Positions 19,860 through 29,469 of a DNA stretch of 39,418 bases are shown here, piece by piece. Origin of the DNA: Planctomycetota bacterium. Its GTDB lineage: Bacteria > Planctomycetota > JAJSAM01. Under the pieces are notes generated by a model. The model was not told the origin of the DNA and did no database searches. It worked only from the letters and a program-made list of their open reading frames with translations. The DNA is taken from positions 1 through 39,418 of the forward strand of contig JALOQY010000016.1 of NCBI GenBank assembly GCA_025459285.1. The letters are read 5' to 3'. The translations under genes and the position numbers were made by a program. How positions within the stretch are numbered: position 1 is the stretch's first letter; each line of letters begins with the position of its first letter.

Positions 19860-20978
19860 ATGCGTGGGATCTCCTGTTTCGTCGCGGTCCTCCTTCTCCT
19901 TCCGGTGACGGCGGCCGCGGCCGACGGGCCGCGGGTGGCGGAAGCGGCGGCCGCCGATGTGCGCGTGCGCACCGGCCCGGCCATGAAGCACCCGGCCGTC
20001 GCGAAGCTCGCGCAGGGAGATCTCGTGCTCGTCCTCGGCGACGAGGGCCTCTGGAAGAAGGTGCGGCTTCCCGGCGGCTTCGCCTGCTTCGTCCACTCGT
20101 CACTGGTCCGGCGGGAACGGCCCGGGGAGGCGGTGGTGGACGCCGACCGTGTGCTCCTCCGTCCGACGGCGGGCAAGGAGCAGCTTCCTCTCGAGACCGT
20201 GCTGGGCAAGGGGGACCCGCTCGATGTGCTCGGAGAGGAGGGGGAGTGGCTCCGGGTGATCGCCCCGGAGTCCGCCCACCTCTACGTCTACGCGGAACTG
20301 CTGAAGGACCTCGGTCCGGCGGCGGAGTACCGGCGCCGCCTCGACGACGAGGCCTCGGCCCGGCGGGAGAGCCTGCTCTCCGGCCGGTCCCCGGAGGCCC
20401 TGAAAGCGGACCGCGAGGCGCGACAGAAGGCGCTCCGGGAGGAGGCGCTCGCTCTCGGCGAGCAGGTTCTTGCCGGGACGGGGGATGCGGCGGAACTCCG
20501 GCGGCGGATCGATTCCATCGCCCTCGCGGCCGAAGACGAACTGACGGGGGGGTACGCGAACGCCCTTCTCGCGCTGCTCGCCCTGCGGGAGAGCGTGGAG
20601 AGGCTCCGCCTCGAACTCGGATCCGCGGAGGCGGAGAAGAACCGGACCGCGGAGGAACTCCAGGCCATGCGGGGGCGCCTTTCGGCGGCGGAGCGGGACT
20701 ATCAGGCGTCCCTCGAGAAGGCCCGGGAGCTCCGGGCGCTGCGCGAGGGGGCCTTCCAGGCGGTGGGGGTGGTGGAGGCGCGGGAAGGTGGATTCGTGCT
20801 CGTCCACGGCGACCGTCCGCTCTACCGGCTGGAGTCGGAGCGGTTCCGACTGGCCGACTACCTCGGCCGTCGCGTGGCGGTGAGCGGGCGGATGGTCTTC
20901 GCCGGTCCGGACTCGACCTCGGGCCGCCTTCTCGTGGAGAAGCTGGAGATCCTGCCCGCGGAGCCGCGGCCGCGATGA
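19860..20978 (+). CDS. Secreted protein with N-terminal SH3-like domains and coiled-coil
   Basis: Signal peptide MRGISCFVAVLLLLPVTAAAAD; DVRVRTGPAMKHPAVAKLAQGDLVLVLGDEGLWKKVRLP SH3b-type; Ala/Glu/Arg-rich coil; ATGA overlap with the kinase gene. Confidence 0.8.
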   Translation: MRGISCFVAVLLLLPVTAAAADGPRVAEAAAADVRVRTGPAMKHPAVAKLAQGDLVLVLGDEGLWKKVRLPGGFACFVHSSLVRRERPGEAVVDADRVLLRPTAGKEQLPLETVLGKGDPLDVLGEEGEWLRVIAPESAHLYVYAELLKDLGPAAEYRRRLDDEASARRESLLSGRSPEALKADREARQKALREEALALGEQVLAGTGDAAELRRRIDSIALAAEDELTGGYANALLALLALRESVERLRLELGSAEAEKNRTAEELQAMRGRLSAAERDYQASLEKARELRALREGAFQAVGVVEAREGGFVLVHGDRPLYRLESERFRLADYLGRRVAVSGRMVFAGPDSTSGRLLVEKLEILPAEPRPR

Positions 20979-22339
20979 GCCTCCGGCTCCGGCTCGTGCT
21001 GTCCTTCGCCGTGGTGTTCGGCCTCGGCTTCGCCGCGCTCGGCTACGGGGCGGTGCGCATATCCGGGGAGATCGTGGAGCGCGAGCTCACCGCGCGGATC
21101 GAGATGGCGCGGGCGGTGATCGAGGCGAACCCGGCGTTCTTCCTCCATGAGGCATCGCTCCGACACAAGGAACTCGCCCAACTGGCGGCCCTCTCCGGGT
21201 TCGAGGTGGTCGTCCTGACCCGTGGCGAGGGGGCCGTGGTCGGAGCCAGTTGCCCCTTCGAGATGGCGGAGGAAGCGCGGATCCGGCTTCTCGGCACCTC
21301 GGAAGGGCGGACGGTCGAGGTGGGTGGATCGATGTACCGCGGCGTCAACGTCCGGGCGGCGGGACTGCCACTCCTCCTCCTGGCTCCCGAGAAGCACATC
21401 ATGGTCGCCAAAGCCCGCGCGCGCGAGCCGATCATCGTCGTCTCCATCGTCGGGCTTGTCGTCCTCCTGTGCCTCGGGACGCTGATCGCGGGGACCGTGA
21501 CGCGGCCGCTCCGGCGCCTCGCGGAGTGGGCGGGCCGGGCGCGGGAAGGAAGCCTCGACGAGGCGGTCCCGTCCGGGGGGACCGGGGAGGTCCGGGCACT
21601 GTCCCGGGCTTTCTCCGAGATGGTTTCGGGGCTTCGCCGGCACCGCGAGGAGATGATTGCCGGCGAGAAGCTCCGGTCGCTGGGACGGTTCTCCGCGGCG
21701 GTGGCGCACGAACTCCGGAATCCGCTCTCCGGGATGCGGATGACCGTCCAGCTGCTGCGCCGGTCCGCCACCGGGGAAGCCGCCGCCGATCTCGACTTCC
21801 TCCTGTCGGAGATGGCCCGGCTCGACCACTCCGTGGAGGAGTTGCTCTTCCACGCCGGGGAGCCGCGCTACGCGATGCGGGACGGCGACGTCCGGGAGGT
21901 GGTCCTCGCCACGGAGCGGGCGCTCGCGCCGCTGGCCGCCCACCTCGGAGTGACACTCGACGTAGAGCGGCCCGCCGGGGAGATCCGGCAGCGGGCCGAC
22001 GAGAGCCGGTTGCGGCAGGCGCTCATGAATCTCGTTCGCAATGCCCTGGAGGCCTCGCCGGTCGGGGGATCCGTGACGGTCTCGGTCGACGCCACCGCCC
22101 GCCTCGGGGTCGCCTTCACGGTCACCGACGGGGGGCCGGGAGTGCCTCCGGAGATCGAACCGCGCCTCTTCACCCCGTTCGCGAGCGGCCGGGAAGGCGG
22201 CACGGGCCTCGGCCTCTCCAACACGCGGGCGATCGCCCGCGCGCACGGCGGCGAGGTGAGATACGAACGGCGGGAAGGGCGGACGGTCTTCGTCCTCTCC
22301 ATACCCGCCGGGGAGGGCCCATGGCCCGCATCCTCGTGA
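20975..22339 (+). CDS. Two-component sensor histidine kinase (TM-HAMP-HisKA-HATPase)
   Basis: Two TM segments, HAMP-like linker, FSAAVAHELRNPLSGM H-box, LVRNALEAS N-box, VTDGGPGVPPE, GGTGLGLSNTRAIARAHGG. Confidence 0.94.
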   Translation: MSLRLRLVLSFAVVFGLGFAALGYGAVRISGEIVERELTARIEMARAVIEANPAFFLHEASLRHKELAQLAALSGFEVVVLTRGEGAVVGASCPFEMAEEARIRLLGTSEGRTVEVGGSMYRGVNVRAAGLPLLLLAPEKHIMVAKARAREPIIVVSIVGLVVLLCLGTLIAGTVTRPLRRLAEWAGRAREGSLDEAVPSGGTGEVRALSRAFSEMVSGLRRHREEMIAGEKLRSLGRFSAAVAHELRNPLSGMRMTVQLLRRSATGEAAADLDFLLSEMARLDHSVEELLFHAGEPRYAMRDGDVREVVLATERALAPLAAHLGVTLDVERPAGEIRQRADESRLRQALMNLVRNALEASPVGGSVTVSVDATARLGVAFTVTDGGPGVPPEIEPRLFTPFASGREGGTGLGLSNTRAIARAHGGEVRYERREGRTVFVLSIPAGEGPWPASS

Positions 22340-23694
22340 TCGACGACGAACCGGGCATCTGCCAGGCCCTGGAGAAGCTGTTCCGGGCCGAGGGGCACGA
22401 GGTGCGTACCTCCTCCCGGGCCGAGACCGGGGTCCCCCTGGCCGAGGCGTTCTGCCCGGACCTCGTGATCCTCGATGTCCGACTGCCCGGGATGAACGGG
22501 CTCGACGCACTGGCTCGCCTCCGCAAGGCCGATCCGCGCCTGCCGGCGATCGTGGTCACGGCCTACGGTACGGTGGACACCGCCGTGGAGGCCGTGCGGC
22601 GCGGGGCCTACGACTATCTCCTGAAGCCGCTCGACGTGGACCGGATCCTGGCCGTGGCGAACCGCGCGCTCTCGAGCCGGCGTTTCTCCGCCGAGATCGC
22701 GCTGAAGAGCGAGACGGAGGATTCGACACCGGTGCGCACCGCGATCGTGGGGCGCACTCCGGCGATGCAGGAGGTCTTCAAGCGGATCGGGGCACTGGCC
22801 CTCTCCGATGTCCCGGTCCTCGTGACCGGGGAGATCGGCACCGGGAAGGAACTCGTGGCCCGGGCCATCCACTACGCCTCGGCGCGGGCGCGCCGGCCCT
22901 TCGTCGCCGTTTCCTGCGGCGTGGTGCCGGAGGGCGAAGCGCGGGCGGAGCTCATGGGCGAGGCGGCGGCGGAGGGGCGGCCGGCCCGGGTGGGCCGCGT
23001 GGAGGGGGCGGAGGGCGGCACGCTCTTCCTCGACGACGTGACGGCGCTGCCCCCTGCGGTCCAGGTCGCCCTGCTGTCGCTGCTCGAGGAGCGAGCCTAC
23101 GAGCGGGGCGGCGACGCGGTTCGGCGCAAGGCGGATGTCCGCGTGATCTCGGCGGCCAGCGGCGACCTCCGGGGAGCCATCGACGGCGGGCGGTTCCGGG
23201 AAGACCTCTACTGGGGGCTGAACGTGGTGACGGTGCGCGTGCCTCCCCTGCGGGAGCGGCTCGCGGACCTGCCCGCCCTCGCTGCGCACTTCCTCCGGGG
23301 AACGGGCGCCGCTCTCTCCAAGGAGGCGCTGCGCGCGCTCCTCGGCCACTCCTGGCCGGGAAACGTCCGGGAACTCCGCGGTGCCCTGGAGCACGCAGTG
23401 GTTCTGTCCCGGGGGGGGGCCATCCTGGCCGAGCACCTGCCGGAGGCGGTGATCGGCGGTGCGGCGGAACGGCCCGGGCGGGACGAAGAGACGATCCGTG
23501 CCCTGGTCGGTCGCGCGGTGGAGGAGGCGCCGGAGGAGGGAAGCGACCTCTACGAACGACTGCTCGCGCGATTCGAGGCGCCACTGATCTCGGCCGTGCT
23601 GCACCGGACCGGGGGCAACCAGGTGCAGGCGGCGAAGCTGCTCGGCATCCACCGGACGACCCTGAGGAACAAGATCGACCGCTACGGGCTCTAG
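22321..23694 (+). CDS. NtrC-family response regulator (REC-AAA-FIS) lacking a recognisable GAFTGA loop
   Basis: ILVIDDEPGICQALE, DLVILDVRLPGMNGL, VTGEIGTGKELVARAIH Walker A, GGTLFLDDVTALP Walker B, HSWPGNVRELRGALEHAV, NQVQAAKLLGIHRTTLRNKIDRYGL FIS-type HTH. Confidence 0.94.
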   Translation: MARILVIDDEPGICQALEKLFRAEGHEVRTSSRAETGVPLAEAFCPDLVILDVRLPGMNGLDALARLRKADPRLPAIVVTAYGTVDTAVEAVRRGAYDYLLKPLDVDRILAVANRALSSRRFSAEIALKSETEDSTPVRTAIVGRTPAMQEVFKRIGALALSDVPVLVTGEIGTGKELVARAIHYASARARRPFVAVSCGVVPEGEARAELMGEAAAEGRPARVGRVEGAEGGTLFLDDVTALPPAVQVALLSLLEERAYERGGDAVRRKADVRVISAASGDLRGAIDGGRFREDLYWGLNVVTVRVPPLRERLADLPALAAHFLRGTGAALSKEALRALLGHSWPGNVRELRGALEHAVVLSRGGAILAEHLPEAVIGGAAERPGRDEETIRALVGRAVEEAPEEGSDLYERLLARFEAPLISAVLHRTGGNQVQAAKLLGIHRTTLRNKIDRYGL

Positions 23695-24947
23695 CGCGCC
23701 GGCGTATCCTTCAGCATCTGGTAGCGGCGCTCGTACAGCTCCTTGAAGATCCGCTCCAGGCTGACGCCCCACTGCTCCTCGGCCTTCTCGAAGAGTTCGA
23801 TCGCTTCGGTGTATGCCTTCAGGGCCTTCTCGCGGTGGGCGGCACGGTCGGGAGCGCCGGGCTGCGCCTTCAGGTAGTGCGCGTCACCCTCGGACTTGAG
23901 CTTCGCGGCCCGCTCCAGGACGGCGTTCAGCTCGGGGTTGGCGCTTTTCGGGATCCGGGCGCCCACCGAGCCGATGCCGCTCGCGGGTTCCGGGCCGGAG
24001 GCGGTTTCGTCGCCGTCGCCCGTGCCGCCGGCGGGAGGCGCGGTCCCGCCGCGTTCCGCCTTCATCGCGGCGCGCGTGAGTTCGCCACTCCGGAAGAAGT
24101 GGCCGAGGAGTTCGTAGGAGGCCGAGGACTTCGGGCGGTCGCCCGCGACGCAGGCCTTCCGGTAGACTTCGTAGAGGGCGCGTTCCACGCCGTCACCGGG
24201 CTCCTCGAGGGCCTTCTCCAGAAGGTAGGTCACGTGGCTCGAAAGACCGTGGGCGCGGCAGAAGCGCGCGAGGTCGAGCCACGCCGCGGCGCCGCGCAGG
24301 CCGGCGTGGCGTCGCTGGTACTCGGTTTCTGCGAGCGCCTGCTTCTGCTCCGGGGTCCGGGCGATCATGGAATCCCCGAGTTCACCGCGCTTCACGCGGG
24401 CGCTGATCCCGCCCTCCTTGCGGAACGTCACCTCGACGGGAGTCTCCTCGACGAGGTCGGCGAGGAACGGATCGCCGCCGGCGAGCTGGATCCGCGCCAT
24501 CGGGGGGCCGTCGAGGGCGGCGCCGAGCCGGAGGTCCTCGAGGAGGAAGCGGAAGAGCCGGGCGCGGGCGAGCAGGCTCGATCCGCCGGCGGAATCGACG
24601 CCCGCCGCGGGGCGGGCGAGCGCCTTCTCGAGGAGCGGCACCGCGCCGGCGAAGTCGGCCTCCAGGTAGGCGCGCCGGCCCCGGGCGTACTGGTCCGCCG
24701 CGGGAACGGATGTCGGGGGAGGTTCGATGATCGAGCCCGCCACGGCGGGCGGCGGATCGGAGGGGGGGGGCTTCGGCGCGCCGGCAAAGAGGCCGACGAA
24801 CTCGCGGACGAGGTCCCGGGGAGCGTCCACCAGGGAATAGGCGGTGCCCTTCTCGCTCTCGGCGGCCCGGCGGTGCAGGTAGTAGCCGCCGGTGGCGATG
24901 AGGAAGATGGCGCCGAGGGCGGCGAGCGAATTGCGGAAAGCTCGCAT
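23691..24947 (-). CDS. Hypothetical membrane-anchored protein (possible helical/TPR-like repeats)
   Basis: MRAFRNSLAALGAIFLIATGGYYLHRR N-terminal TM, then Pro-rich linker and helical region; overlaps the regulator stop tail-to-tail. Confidence 0.72.
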   Translation of the reverse strand: MRAFRNSLAALGAIFLIATGGYYLHRRAAESEKGTAYSLVDAPRDLVREFVGLFAGAPKPPPSDPPPAVAGSIIEPPPTSVPAADQYARGRRAYLEADFAGAVPLLEKALARPAAGVDSAGGSSLLARARLFRFLLEDLRLGAALDGPPMARIQLAGGDPFLADLVEETPVEVTFRKEGGISARVKRGELGDSMIARTPEQKQALAETEYQRRHAGLRGAAAWLDLARFCRAHGLSSHVTYLLEKALEEPGDGVERALYEVYRKACVAGDRPKSSASYELLGHFFRSGELTRAAMKAERGGTAPPAGGTGDGDETASGPEPASGIGSVGARIPKSANPELNAVLERAAKLKSEGDAHYLKAQPGAPDRAAHREKALKAYTEAIELFEKAEEQWGVSLERIFKELYERRYQMLKDTPAR

Positions 24948-25040
24948 TCCCGCATTCTGCCACCCCCTGCGTCGTTCGCCGAACAACCGTCGGCCCCGGA
25001 GGCGCCGGCCGGGCGAGACCGTGGGAGATCGGGAGGACGA

Positions 25041-26150
25041 TCAGTACAGCCGGGTCAGCGCTGCGCCGGGGTAGTAATGGGCGAGGATGTCGGAGGCGGA
25101 GGCGCCGGCGCGGCCCATCCCCTGGGCGCCCATCTGGCACATGCCGACCCCGTGACCCCACCCGCCGCCCGAAAGCACGAAGTCGGGGCCGGACCTCGCG
25201 ATGTCGAGAATCAGTGTGGAACGGAGCTTCTCCGCGCCGAGGCGCAATCGGAGGTCCGAGGCGGCGAGAGTCGCGGGGCGGGCCCCCTCCACGAGCACGG
25301 AAAGGGCGCGGCCGCCGAAGCCGCGCCGGAGCACCGAGATCCCCGTCGCCGGGGGTGGCATCGATGCGGCGCGGGCGACGTCGTCGGCGGAGAGGCGGGT
25401 CTCCCAGCGGTAGTACTTCGCGGATCGGCAGAACTCGCACGGGACGCCGGAGAGAGGCGGGATCCCGGCGAGCCCGAAGACCTCTTCGGCGGGGGCCGTA
25501 TGGCCGCCGCAGGTGGAGTGGAAGTAGGCGGGGATCGGTGCGCCGCGCCAGGCGAGGATCAGGCCGCCGGTGTCGGCGGCGGCCTTGCGGAAGATCGGCT
25601 CCGGGGGTACCCCGACGAAGACCTGCGCGGTCACGTCGTCGGCGACGTGCCACGGTTGCCCGGGCGGCGTGGACCGGAGGCGGGAGAGGACGTAGGTGCG
25701 CGAGGCGACCGCCTGCGCCCGGAGCGCGGCGAGGGTGAACCCGGAGCCGAGTTCGCCCGCCAGCACCCCGACCACGTAGGCCTCGAGGTCGGTCTCGATC
25801 ACCGGCAGGAGCCCCCGGTCACCAGGTGCGAGACGGAGCGCGCCGGGGTAGGGCTTCCCGTTCACGACGACCGGCCCCTCCTCGGCGCGGATCCGCCGGG
25901 CCGGCGCGCCCGCGGCGAGAGGGAAGTCCTCCGACAGGCCGGTGCCCGCGCGCGCCACGCCCCGCCCTCCGAGCGGCTCGATGCGGACTCGTCCGCGGAT
26001 CTCCACGCGGACCGACGGGGCGGTGGAGGCCCTGCGGAGCAGGACCAGGATCACCGGGGGACCTCCGGGCCGCGGGGAGGAGGGGTCCTCCACCGGGGTG
26101 GCGCAGCCCGCGGCGAGGAGGAGGATCAGGGAAAGCCGGTGCCGGTTCAG
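25041..26150 (-). CDS. SpoIID/LytB-domain lipoprotein
   Basis: VVGVLAGELGSGFTLAALRAQAVASRTYVLSR, YFHSTCGGHTAPAEEVFG, GGGWGHGVGMCQMGAQGMG. Likely CTG start at 26150 gives (M)NRHRLSLILLLAAGC lipoprotein signal. Confidence 0.88.
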   Translation of the reverse strand: MNRHRLSLILLLAAGCATPVEDPSSPRPGGPPVILVLLRRASTAPSVRVEIRGRVRIEPLGGRGVARAGTGLSEDFPLAAGAPARRIRAEEGPVVVNGKPYPGALRLAPGDRGLLPVIETDLEAYVVGVLAGELGSGFTLAALRAQAVASRTYVLSRLRSTPPGQPWHVADDVTAQVFVGVPPEPIFRKAAADTGGLILAWRGAPIPAYFHSTCGGHTAPAEEVFGLAGIPPLSGVPCEFCRSAKYYRWETRLSADDVARAASMPPPATGISVLRRGFGGRALSVLVEGARPATLAASDLRLRLGAEKLRSTLILDIARSGPDFVLSGGGWGHGVGMCQMGAQGMGRAGASASDILAHYYPGAALTRLY

Positions 26151-27172
26151 AAGAGCTCTCCCTTCTTGCCGGGCGCCGCCTCCTCGGGCAGGACCTCCGC
26201 GGCGCGCGGCGTGGCGAGCCGCCCGCGAGGGGTCTTCAGCACGAAGCTCTGCTGGATCAGCCAGGGCTCGTACACGTCCTCGATCGTCTGCTCCTCCTCG
26301 CCCACGGAGACCGCGATGGTCTTGAGTCCCACCGGGACGCCGCCGGCGCGGAGGAGCGTCGACAGGATCCTCCGGTCGACGGCGGAGAGACCGTGGGCGT
26401 CGATGCCGAGACGCGCGAGGCCCCTCTCGGCCACCGCGAGCGTGATCCGGTTTCCCGACTCCACCTGGGCGAAGTCCCGGACCCGCTTGAGAAACCGGTT
26501 CGCGAGGCGCGGGGTGCCGCGGGAGTGCCGCGCGATGCAGTCGGCGGCGTCCGGCTCGAGGGGGATGGCGAGCCGCTTCGCCGAGCGCAGGAGGATCTCG
26601 GTGAGCTCGGCGGCGGGGTAGAGATCGAGCTTCTCGTTCACCCCGAAGCGTCCGCGCAGTGGTCCGGAGAGCTGGCCTTCCCGCGTCGTCGCGCCGATCA
26701 GCGTGAAGCGCTTGAGGTTGATGCGGATGGAGCGCGCGGCGGGTCCCTGGTCGAGGACGATGTCGAGCGTGAAGTCCTCCATGGCCCCGTAGAGGTACTC
26801 CTCGACGGCCGCCGGGAGCCGGTGGATCTCGTCGATGAAGAGCACGTCGCCGGCCTCCAGGTTCGTGAGGATCCCGGCGAGGTCGCGCGGCCGGGCGAGG
26901 GCCGGGCCGGAGGTGGCGCGGAGCTCGGTGCCCATCTCCGTGGAGATGAGGAAGGAGAGGGTGGTTTTCCCGAGGCCCGGGAGGCCGGAGAAGAGGAGGT
27001 GGTCCAGGGGCTCGCCGCGTTGCTTCGCCGCCTTGATGTAGACGGACAGGTTCTCGACCAGACGCCGCTGGCCCACGAACTCGGCGAACGACCTCGGCCG
27101 GAGCGCCGTGTCGACGCTGCCGTCCTCGGGCAGCTGGCGTCCCGTGAAGACCGTCTCCTTGTCCTCGATCAC
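26147..27172 (-). CDS. ruvB: Holliday junction branch migration DNA helicase RuvB
   Basis: LRPRSFAEFVGQRRLVENLSVYIKAAKQRGEPLDHLLFSGLPGLGKTTL, FIDEIHRLPAAVEEYLYGAMEDF, IGATTREGQLSGPLRGRFG. Confidence 0.97.
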   Translation of the reverse strand: MIEDKETVFTGRQLPEDGSVDTALRPRSFAEFVGQRRLVENLSVYIKAAKQRGEPLDHLLFSGLPGLGKTTLSFLISTEMGTELRATSGPALARPRDLAGILTNLEAGDVLFIDEIHRLPAAVEEYLYGAMEDFTLDIVLDQGPAARSIRINLKRFTLIGATTREGQLSGPLRGRFGVNEKLDLYPAAELTEILLRSAKRLAIPLEPDAADCIARHSRGTPRLANRFLKRVRDFAQVESGNRITLAVAERGLARLGIDAHGLSAVDRRILSTLLRAGGVPVGLKTIAVSVGEEEQTIEDVYEPWLIQQSFVLKTPRGRLATPRAAEVLPEEAAPGKKGELF

Positions 27173-27347
27173 GCTTTCCCTCCGCAGGTCGGCCGTCGAT
27201 CGCCGGTGGCCGGTCGGGCCGGCCGCCCGGCGGATCGGCCGGGGGCATTATCCATGAAGGCGGCGACACTGCCGGCGGGAGATCGCGGGCCGGGCCGTGC
27301 CGGCGATAAAAATGTGCCTGGCACCGGGCGGAACTACACTCGGGCGC

Positions 27348-28070
27348 GTGGTGACGGAGCGGGACACGTTGCGCGAGGCGGGGGCGATCCGGAGCATGTT
27401 CGACGGGATCGCCCCGCGCTACGACTTCCTGAACCATCTCCTCTCCCTGAACCGGGATCGGGGGTGGCGGGACCGCGTCGTCGCCCTCTCCGCGCCGGCC
27501 GGGCCGGTCCTCGACGTCTGCGCCGGCACGGGGGACCTGACGCTCCGGTTCGCGGCCCGGGGGGAGCTTTCGGTGGGCGCGGATTTCAGCGAGCCGATGC
27601 TCCGGATCGGCCGGGAGAAGAGCGCCCGGGAGGGACGGCGGGCGGAGTTCGTGGCCGCCGACGCGCTGCACCTGCCGTTCCCCGACCGTGCCTTCGGGAC
27701 GGTCTCGGCGGCCTTCGGGGTCCGCAACCTCGCCGATCTCCGAGGGGGCCTCGAGGAGATGGCGCGGGTGGCGAGGCCCGGCGGCGAAGTCGTGGTGCTG
27801 GAGTTCACGACCCCCGAAAACCCGGTCCTCAGGGCCGTCTACCTCCTCTACTTCCTCATCGTCCTGCCGATCGTGGGAAATCTCCTGAGCGGGAGCCGGG
27901 ACGGGGCCTACTCCTACCTGCCCCGGTCCGTGCTCCGTTTCCCCGGCCGCGCACGCCTCGCGGCGATCCTCGCGGGGGTCGGTCTCATGGACGTCCGCGT
28001 CGTCGACCTGTCCCTCGGGATCGTGAACGTCCTCATCGGGCGCAAGCCCGGAGCCGGGGAGGGGCGGTGA
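27348..28070 (+). CDS. menG/ubiE: Demethylmenaquinone/ubiquinone methyltransferase family
   Basis: IRSMFDGIAPRYDFLNHLLSLNRDRGWRDRVV, VLDVCAGTGDLTL, FGVRNLADLRGGLEEMARVARPGGEVVVLEFTTP. Confidence 0.94.
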   Translation: MVTERDTLREAGAIRSMFDGIAPRYDFLNHLLSLNRDRGWRDRVVALSAPAGPVLDVCAGTGDLTLRFAARGELSVGADFSEPMLRIGREKSAREGRRAEFVAADALHLPFPDRAFGTVSAAFGVRNLADLRGGLEEMARVARPGGEVVVLEFTTPENPVLRAVYLLYFLIVLPIVGNLLSGSRDGAYSYLPRSVLRFPGRARLAAILAGVGLMDVRVVDLSLGIVNVLIGRKPGAGEGR

Positions 28071-28750
28071 GGGGATACCTGAAGCCCTCGCGGACGCTCT
28101 CGGTGAGCCTCGTTTCGGTCCTGCCGCTTCTCGCGGCCTACGAGGTGGGGCTCCTGCTCTCCGGCGCCACCGTGGAGAACCACGCGGGTCTCCTCGTGAA
28201 GCGGATGATCCGGCATCTCGGCTTCAACGTCTATGCGGCCCTCACCGCGGCGGTCTCCCTCGCCTTCATCATCGCGCTCGTCTCGAAGCTCAAGGGGCCG
28301 GAGCGGGACTTTGGCGGTTATCCCCTCATCATCCTGGAGGGGGCGCTCTACGGCATGATGCTCGGGCCGTTCACGGACCGTCTTCTGGACCTGTGGGCGG
28401 CCCTCGCGACCCCCGCCGGCGGCCGGGGAACGAGGTTCCTCCTCTACATGGGGGCGGGGGTATGGGAGGAGCTGGTCTTCCGCTTCGCGCTCCTCGGCGG
28501 GCTCCTCTGGCTCTCGACGAAGGCGATGCGGGGCCACCCGGCGGTCTTCGGGACGCTCGCCGTCCTGCTCTCGGCCTTCGTCTTCGCCGCCTTCCACCAC
28601 ACCGGGACCTGGGCCGAGCCGCTGACCGCCCGGGTCTTCGCCTTCCGGCTGCTCGCCGGCGGCGCGCTGGGCGCCATCTATCTCGCCCGAGGTCTCGGCG
28701 TCTGCGTCTACACCCACGCGTTCCACAACTTCTGGCTCCTCATCCTGTAG
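28067..28750 (+). CDS. CPBP family intramembrane metalloprotease
   Basis: GTG start overlapping menG stop; hydrophobic; GVWEELVFRFALLGGLLW, FAAFHHTG, YTHAFHNFW motifs. Confidence 0.85.
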   Translation: MRGYLKPSRTLSVSLVSVLPLLAAYEVGLLLSGATVENHAGLLVKRMIRHLGFNVYAALTAAVSLAFIIALVSKLKGPERDFGGYPLIILEGALYGMMLGPFTDRLLDLWAALATPAGGRGTRFLLYMGAGVWEELVFRFALLGGLLWLSTKAMRGHPAVFGTLAVLLSAFVFAAFHHTGTWAEPLTARVFAFRLLAGGALGAIYLARGLGVCVYTHAFHNFWLLIL

Positions 28751-28809
28751 CAGCCCGTCGGGGTAGATGGTCGCAGCGCAGAAATCGTCCCTGGCCCCGA
28801 CGGGCTGCT
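28749..28809. repeat. Intergenic 15-bp perfect inverted repeat (copy 2 of hairpin family; possible terminator)
   Basis: AGCAGCCCGTCGGGG - 31 nt - CCCCGACGGGCTGCT. Confidence 0.8.
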
Positions 28810-28863
28810 GGGGCGGGAGGGATGTGCACGCGGCGGGGCGGACTCCGGTAGACTCCGGCGCCG

Positions 28864-29469
28864 ATGGACCAGTCGGCGAAGCGAGTGTTCGTGGGGATCA
28901 CCGGAGCCAGCGGGGCGGTCTACGGGATCGCGCTCGTCCGGGCCCTGCTCCGGGCCGGGACGGAGGTGGTCCTCTGCGTCTCGGAGTCCGGGGCCAAGGT
29001 GCTGCGCCTCGAGATGGACTTCGAGCTGGACTACCGCGCGCCGGATCCGGACGCGCTCTTCCCCGGCCACGGCGGGCGCGTGATCGCGTTCCCCCCGGAC
29101 CGGGTGGAAGCCCCGGTCTCCTCCGGCTCCTACCGCACCGACGCCGCGGCGATCTGCCCCTGCTCCATGGGGACGCTCTCCGGCGTGGCCCACGGGGCCT
29201 CGGGCAACCTGATCGAACGGGTGGCCGACGTGATGCTGAAGGAGGGGCGGCCGCTCGTGCTCGTGCCGCGGGAGGCGCCCTACTCCCTCGTCCACCTCCG
29301 GAACATGACCCTGGCGGCGGAGGCCGGCGCGGCGGTCGTGCCCGCTTCCCCCGGCTTCTACCACCGGCCGAAGACGATCGAGGACCTCGTGGGCCACGTG
29401 GTCCAGAAAGTCACGGATCGGCTCGGGGTCCGGCTCGAACTCGTAGACCGGTGGGGCGGGGGCGGATGA
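28864..29469 (+). CDS. ubiX: Flavin prenyltransferase UbiX
   Basis: FVGITGASGAVYGIALVRAL, ICPCSMGTLSGVAHGASGNLIERVADVMLKEGRPLVLVPREAPYSLVHLRNM. Confidence 0.96.
   Translation: MDQSAKRVFVGITGASGAVYGIALVRALLRAGTEVVLCVSESGAKVLRLEMDFELDYRAPDPDALFPGHGGRVIAFPPDRVEAPVSSGSYRTDAAAICPCSMGTLSGVAHGASGNLIERVADVMLKEGRPLVLVPREAPYSLVHLRNMTLAAEAGAAVVPASPGFYHRPKTIEDLVGHVVQKVTDRLGVRLELVDRWGGGG

Noticed and set aside
23835-26621. 928-aa plus-strand ORF
   Set aside because: Shadow of the minus-strand hypothetical, SpoIID and RuvB genes.
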